From Sorghum bicolor (lineage: Eukaryota; Streptophyta; Magnoliopsida; Poales; Poaceae), in NCBI RefSeq assembly GCF_000003195.3, contig NC_012879.2, positions 38,646,565 to 38,710,564 of the forward strand: a stretch of DNA of 64,000 bases. Direction: 5' to 3'. Below, in pieces: positions 58,597-64,000 of the stretch; the first letter of the stretch is position 1, and each line of letters begins with the position of its first letter. The notes under the pieces were generated by a model, which did no database searches, had not been told where the DNA came from, and saw only the letters and a list, made by a program, of their open reading frames with translations. Both the position numbers and the translations under genes were made by a program.

Positions 58597-60414
58597 TGTA
58601 AGGTCCAAATGGCTAGAGGGGGGGTGAATAGCCTATTTAAAAAATCTACAAACTTCAACTAGACAAGTTGATTAGTAAAACAAAAGGCGAAGCTATTCTA
58701 GCACTAGCACAACTAAGCTATGCAAGCCACCTACACAAGTCTAGCAAGAAAGCTAAACACTAGTTACAACAAGAAAGCACAACTAGAAGCTTGCTACACT
58801 TCTAAACAAGAAAGCTAAGCTAAACAAGCTACACAACTATCAAGGTATACACAAAGGTAAAAGAGAGGGGAGTGATTGTTATACCTACGTTGTAGAGTAG
58901 AAATATATCCAATCAATCACGTGTACAATCATAAGAGAAACCTCGGCAAGGGATGACACAAGATTTTTTACCGAGGTTCACTTGCTTCCCGGCAAGCTAC
59001 TCCTCGTTGTGGCGATACACACACTTGATGGATCACGAGCTAATTGGCAATTCAAAGCCAAACCCTCAGCGGGTGCCGCACATCCACTCACAAGATGGGG
59101 ATCCTCCAAGCCACGAGCAATCCACTAGAGTAGCCAATTGCGATCTCCCGCGGGGAAGGCTCAAGAACCCCTCACAAGTCACTTGGTGAGGCTCGAAACA
59201 ATCTCCAATCACGAGCTCAACACCACCGCTGCTCCAAGCCGTCTAGGGCGTCGGGAAACACCCAAGAGTAACAAGAAATCCGCAGCAAACTCAAGAATCA
59301 CGTGCCACTAAATGCAACTCTCAAAGCAATGCACTTGAATCTCTCACTCAATCTCACTAGGGTTAGCAATCAAGCAAGGAGATGAGTGGAGGGAGTGTTC
59401 TCTAGCTCAATGTATGTCTCAAGTAATCAAATGTGCAAGAGAAGACCTCCCAAAGCCAGCCACCAACTATTTATAAGCCCCTCAAAGAAACTAGCCGTTG
59501 GCTGTTTTCACTGGGCTGAAAACGGGGGCACCGGACGCTACTAAGTGAGCACCGGACGCTCGACCCCCTGCGTCCGGTGCACTGGAGTTGGCCACGTGTC
59601 AAACTTGAATCTCGTGCGTCAGTTTCTAACGGCTACCTGCAACACACCGGATGCTCTGCAAGTCCTCACCGGACGCTGGGCACCGGACGGTCCGGTGCTC
59701 ACCGGACTCGTGCGCAGAGAGGGTTGCAAAAACCCCTCACACCGGACGCTTACCACCGGACGCTCTCAGAGTGCATCCGGTGCTTAACCCTAGCAGGGTC
59801 AAGTACACCGGACGCTGAGGCCAGCGTCCGGTGAGTGTTTCTCAGAGAGAAAACACTCCCGTGACTTCTCCAAAATTCCCACCGGCGCAATAGAAAATAT
59901 ACACTTAATTTTCTCAAAAGGAACCCACACCCTTCTCAACCCTAGGAACTCCACCTCCTTTGTAAATGTGCTAACTCCAACAAGTGTCCACCACCAAAGT
60001 GCATGTGTGTTAGCTTTTCACAAACATTTTCACCAAAGGAGTTAAGTTAGCACTTTACTAGATCCTAATGCATATGCTCAAGATATGGACCTAGTAGCAC
60101 TTGATTTGAGAGATGACCGTGATTTTCCCTCTTGATAGTCGGCTATCTATCCTAAACCCGGTCAATCACTTCTCTACTCATCTTAGACCGGCAAAAGTAA
60201 AACCCTATGTTTATACCTTTGCCTTGATAACTTTGCTCCTCATTTATCATCATGATCTTTACTTCATGTTTCATCCCTTTGTGATCATGTGGCCACCTTT
60301 CCATGCCACCAAGCACCTTCATCACATGTGTTGCTATGCCTAACTCAAATCACTTAAACACAAGGCATTAGCAACTTGGTGTCATTAATTACCAAAACCA
60401 AACTTGGGCTTTCA
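58597..60414. mobile_element. Solo LTR I (1818 bp) inserted in LTR H
   Basis: Starts TGTAAGGTCCAAATGG and ends AACTTGGGCTTTCA. It is flanked by GGGGG at 58592-58596 and 60415-60419. No coding region or primer-binding site is present, so it is a solo LTR left by recombination between two LTRs. It contains a dense cluster of CACCGGACGC words (59529-59836). The target duplicate is low-complexity but exact, and the flanking H sequence joins sensibly without the insert. Confidence 0.8.
59529..59836. repeat. Cluster of CACCGGACGC / GCGTCCGGTG words
   Basis: About ten or more copies of the word or close variants in both orientations within 310 bp. They include a 19-nt inverted repeat, GCACCGGAC-G-GTCCGGTGC, at 59680-59698. 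A minus-strand TATA-like TTATAAATAG lies next to the cluster near 59468-59477. It could be a protein-binding or enhancer-like array. Confidence 0.75.
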
Positions 60415-61256
60415 GGGGGTGCCTTGTGGTGTATAGTTTTGCTACTACCTTGGTGTGTACAGTGCCGCGACCACATGTGCCTCTTGGAGGAGGTCTCTAT
60501 GCACACTTGCCGCTGAAACCTCGCAGCCACTAAATAGTTAGGGTGTCTAGTGAAACGTTACGTAGTGATCCCTGCCGACTTACCGTGGAAGTGAGTCAAG
60601 AGGTTGGCCCCCTCGGGCAAAGGGCAATCACGACTTATGGGTAAAGATGTACATACTCTGCAGAGTTATAAAACTGATATATCAGCCGTGCTCTCGGTCA
60701 CGAGCGGCTTGGATCCTTTTCGAGATAGATGGTTTAATGGATGGTTTGGGTTGATGATTAATCTTGATGATAATTATTATACTTCTCACCTTGGGAGCTT
60801 AAGCATAATCTAGCAACATAGGTCTAATAATAAAATATGACCAACTAAAAATGCTTATCGCAGTCAAACCAAGTGAAGCCTTTTGAGCCTTGCATCCCCT
60901 CATGTTATACTTGTTGAGTATGGTGCGCTCACACTTGCTTTACATTCAACAATCAAAAATCCCGGATGGGTACCAGATGGTGATACAAAGGCGGAGTTCC
61001 CTGAGATGTTCTAGGAGTACTAGGCGAGTGTACCCCTAGTCAACCGTCCCTGTGGAAAATGGAGACCCAAAGTGAAGATTAGGATTAGTTTCCGCTATGC
61101 TTTGTAATAGATGTAAGCCATGTTGTAACTATGTTCCGATATATAATAATGCATTGTTCTTGATATTCTCCATATTTGTTGCTATATGTGTCGTGTGGAC
61201 ATCCTGGGCACACATATAGTTAGCGCTTGGTCTTCTTTGGAAAACTAGGTGCGACA

Positions 61257-61520
61257 TTGATGGTTCCATTTGCAGTGTTTAGAAATTGTCACCGAGGATA
61301 AGAGGTATCTTCCTCTCTTCCTGCATGTCAAGTGCCGCAAAATCTACAGGAACAAAAAAGTCACAGATTCTTACAAGAATATTTTCTGCTATCCCTGCAG
61401 GGTAGCGTACTGATTGGTCAGCTAGTTAGAAGCCCATTGTTGTTGGAGTGACCGTGGAATAGTCGAGTTTGTCGAAGACCGTCTTGGGCATAACGCTAAT
61501 GCCTGCTCCAAAGTCACATA
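61257..61520 (-). pseudogene. Retropepsin-like domain of element F, right of H
   Basis: The minus strand encodes CLCDFGAGISVMP (codon for Asp near 61513-61515), then LADQSVRYPAG and LILG. A TAA lies between the motif and LADQ, and a frame slip follows ILG. As in the first domain of element C, D-T/S-G is replaced by DFG. H interrupts the gene at TTGAT. Confidence 0.65.
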
Positions 61521-61930
61521 GGCATTCTCGAACATCTGGTTGCCTATAGTACAATCTATAGTGGGACATCCTAGGTCCTTCTTCTTGATGGGGGAAGAAC
61601 GTAGGATTGCTTCGCTACATGCCTCTATTAGCTTGATGACTTCAGTTGAGGGGAGTGGTCCCTTGTTGTTGAGGATGGCTCGAAGGTACTTTGCGTACGT
61701 ACCTGCATAGCATCTAACAACAGAATGTTGACATATAATTTTTGAATAACGTCTACAAACTTACTGAACCGCTCATCAGTGGTGGTACTCCTCCTTTATG
61801 GTAAAGGTAGGAGAGTAGTATCATGGAAGTCTTTCATTAATTCGGGCTCTTGTGCATCAACTGGTGGTGAAGGTACTTCAACTTCTTTTTCTTTATTGCT
61901 CTCTCCAGCTTCTTTGTCTACCTGCACTGA

Positions 61931-63105
61931 TTATGAAGGTCTACGTGCCCCTTCTAGGTAAGGTGGATCACATGTAACTTTACCGCCTCTAGTAGATATT
62001 CCCTTAATCTGTTCATGGTTTGTGGCAGACAAAATAGAGGCTAGATGTGTAATCTGTGATTCTATCTTTTTATTGAACATTATTTGTTCTTTAACTGCTA
62101 GAGAAAAATTATCTAATTTTGAATTAATTCCTTTCAACATCTCATCATTAAAAAGCAAACTTCTTATAAATACTCTCATTAATTCTAACTTGTTCTAATA
62201 TTAAATCTCTCAAGGGTGGTTGTCTTTGATTTGAATTGTAATCACTTTGATACTTACCTTGGCTTGTTGCCTGAGGTTGACTCCAACCTTGCTTCTTGGT
62301 GATTGCACTGATATCTTCTTCTTGTTGATCTTGAGAATTGAATGCATCTTGAATGGCTCGACGATTTCTTTTATAATTATCCCTTTGTTCTAGCCAGCTT
62401 AATAATACATCCATCTTGTTTGATAGTGCATACAACTCTTCTAGAACTTCTTCACTTTCATGGCATGTCTGAGTGTTGAATGTCCAATTCTGATTTTCTG
62501 CCATCTTTGCCATAATAACTTCAGCTCTTCCAGGGGTGAGTGACATAAAGGATCCTTCAGCAGTGGCATCTAATTGCTCACATGACCTTTGAGTTAGTCC
62601 ATAATAGATGTCTGCATGAGCAACCACTTCTCCATTCCATGATGCAGGCAGTCTAATATGTATCCTTGAAAACGCTCCCATGCTTCTAGAATAGGTTCAC
62701 CTTTCTGCTGATGAAATTCTAAAATCTTCCCTCCTAAGATATTCGTTCAGCCTATTGGGAAAAACTTCTCTAGGAAAGCCTTCGAACATTCTCTCCATGT
62801 CTTGATTTGAATTTTACTTTGATAAAACCACTGCTTCGCTCTTCCTTCTAATGAGAAAGGAAACAAACAAAGTAGTACAACATCTTGAGGAATGCCTTGA
62901 ATGTCAATGGTATTGCCAATCTCCAAAAAATTCTATAAATGGCAATGGCATCTACATCCTTCTTTCCACTAAATATGATAAGTTGCACCATTTTAATGAG
63001 GCTTGGCTTGATATCATAATCATATTCTCCAAGGTCAAATGTTGGACCCACACCAATATTCTCAGTGCTTGAAGTAGAGAATTCACGCATAGTCTTCTCA
63101 GCCAT
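61931..63105 (-). pseudogene. gag: Gag of element F, N-terminus cut by LTR G
   Basis: Starts within the conserved MAEKTMREFSTSSTENIGVGP motif (63105), which matches MANKSIREFSAPTTDNI in the gag of element C. The middle is frameshifted near 62850 and 62690. An open piece (62681-62148) carries GSFMSLTPGRAEVIMAKM and an Asn/Gln-rich tail. 62179-61931 carries the helical INSKLDNFSLAVKEQIMFNKKIESQI stretch found after the knuckle in C. I see no CCHC knuckle. The region is not functional as it stands. Confidence 0.7.
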
Positions 63106-63133
63106 CGCTTCTCAAAATGATGTAAGACCCTTC

Positions 63134-64000
63134 TGTTGGGTATTCTTAACATCATTACCAAAAGTAGACTAAGTTCTCTAAATCTAGTAACGGTGCCAAA
63201 AATGCCAAACCTATCCCTCACACCACTTAAGCCAAGTTGTCATCCCCAGCATGATATAAGAGACGTGGTATTGAAATATGCAATTGCTCTTCTAAATAAA
63301 TAATGAATTGGATCTGCAAGCGCACAGATTAATACCGATGTAGCATTTTAACCGGGAAGTATTCCAGGTATCATTATTTATATTTTTACCACTGGAAAGG
63401 GATTAGCAATCATCACTAATGATTACAGAATAGAATATGAGATTGAGCATCTATCATTGCATGTATAATTGAGAACATTATATCTAACTCTTCATACAGG
63501 GATAAGTGTCACATAAAAGATATATGAAATAATAATAGTGACAAGGATAACTAATCTGATCTAGCCACATAATAAATATGATAAGCACCTCAATTAGATA
63601 CTCTAGAAAGTCATTAGCATGGTATTAGAACGAACTACAAGAATATTCCCTAAGTTATTCTCAACTATATAGTCTAGCATATCATAGTTAGTGCAAGCAT
63701 ACTTAGCAATCATTGCGAGACAAGACTACGCCCATGCATAGTGATATTAGCAAGGAATATGAGAAACATAGCAATCACTCCCCTGTAATAATGTTGCTCT
63801 GCCAGCCCAATACACGAGAGGGGGACTATATAAGAATCAATGAAGCTGTCACTATCACGAACCACCCCACGATCTGGCATATTGGGTACAATCGCAGATA
63901 AATACGGTATAAGCACCACGCCTACACAATATCTATCATTTACCCATGGATCCGATGGATAAACGCTATACGATCCTAAGCATGTATATAGATCGAATCT
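63134..64000 (-). repeat. LTR G, element C family, runs off the right edge
   Basis: The minus strand matches the 5' LTR of element C closely from its end inward (AATGATGTTAAGAATACCCAACA). It includes the segment deleted in the 3' LTR of C. No primer-binding site precedes 63134, so this is the outer end of an inserted element or a solo LTR within element F. The target duplicate on the left would be CCTTC (63129-63133); the other side is outside the window. Confidence 0.85.

Larger units (their letters stand above)
53888..61256 (+). mobile_element. Solo LTR H, about 5.5 kb, containing solo LTR I
   Basis: Starts TGTCACACTCC, ends CTAGGTGCGACA, and is flanked by TTGAT on both sides (53883-53887, 61257-61261). 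I find no second LTR start, primer-binding site or coding region inside, so it is most simply one very long solo LTR (5546 bp after removing I and its duplicated target). TGTCACAC starts are usual in Tekay/Del-type chromovirus LTRs, so it may belong there. A TATAAATAG lies at 55676-55684. The left 1.8 kb is pyrimidine-rich with repeated CATGCA words. The strand is inferred from the TATA box. The length is approximate because of the N gap. Confidence 0.75.
51398..63133 (-). mobile_element. Element F: decayed minus-strand gypsy-type element, hosting solo LTR H and cut by G
   Basis: Gag (about 63105-61931) and retropepsin-like coding (61520-61257, continuing at 53887-53732 beyond H) are on the minus strand. 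A non-coding piece, a TATA box, an accessory ORF (53178-52584) and an LTR-like region (51398 to about 52500) follow. Continuity across H is proven by the TTGAT duplication and by the protein reading through it. There is no polymerase. The 5' LTR is missing because an LTR (G) begins at 63134 inside the gag region with no primer-binding site before it. The left edge is uncertain. Confidence 0.75.

Noticed and set aside
1..64000. tRNA or rRNA genes and intact host genes
   Set aside because: None could be recognised; primer-binding-site matches to tRNA ends are retrotransposon features and not tRNA genes.

Overview
The window is plant nuclear DNA, almost certainly from a grass with a large repeat-rich genome (probably panicoid; I cannot name the species). 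No intact host gene is visible. Nearly everything is nested Ty3/gypsy-type LTR retrotransposon sequence, dated relative to one another by exact 5-bp target-site duplications (TSDs), lying in and around one old, broken transposase-derived gene related to plant En/Spm-type (PF03004-like) proteins.

Layout. 1-3878: 3' end of a Tat-type element (E) with an antisense plant-mobile-domain (PMD) gene and a 1.4-kb 3' LTR. 3879-5497, 22088-22479 and 47600-49133: three pieces of the PF03004-like pseudogene. Its reading frame is split by element B (5498-22087, minus strand, TSD ACCGA) and element D (22480-47599, minus, TSD AGTGG). B contains element C (7340-15023, plus, TSD CCATA). D contains element A (31258-43494, plus, TSD GTTCT). 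An exact-looking 4,946-bp tandem duplication (22013-26958 and 26959-31904) copies the end of B, a gene exon, the D LTR, the D 3' region and most of the 5' LTR of A. 49134-51397 is non-coding. 51398 to the right edge is a decayed minus-strand element F. It is interrupted by a very long solo LTR H (53888-61256, TSD TTGAT), which itself holds solo LTR I (58597-60414, TSD GGGGG) and a 100-N assembly gap. An LTR of the C family (G) starts at 63134 and runs off the window.

How the parts work. A is the only element with polymerase genes: gag-protease, then reverse transcriptase/RNase H/integrase in another frame, plus a spliced antisense PMD gene with its own TATA box. Its integrase is disabled (catalytic Glu replaced by Lys, C-terminal deletion), although its two LTRs differ at only 2 of 688 sites. 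B, C, D and F have gag (C and F also retropepsin-like domains) but no reverse transcriptase or integrase, so they look like non-autonomous gag elements that depend on a helper. B and F add a sense accessory gene of ATHILA ORF1-like type behind an internal TATA box.

Most interesting signals: the antisense PMD gene with the same exon plan in two diverged Tat elements; a strong, frame-independent excess of GCCGAT/ATCGGC throughout element A; three small hairpins with CAAG loops in the non-coding tail of C and D, one with a compensatory base-pair change; repeated polypurine tracts; and the tandem duplication with a 4-bp microhomology junction.
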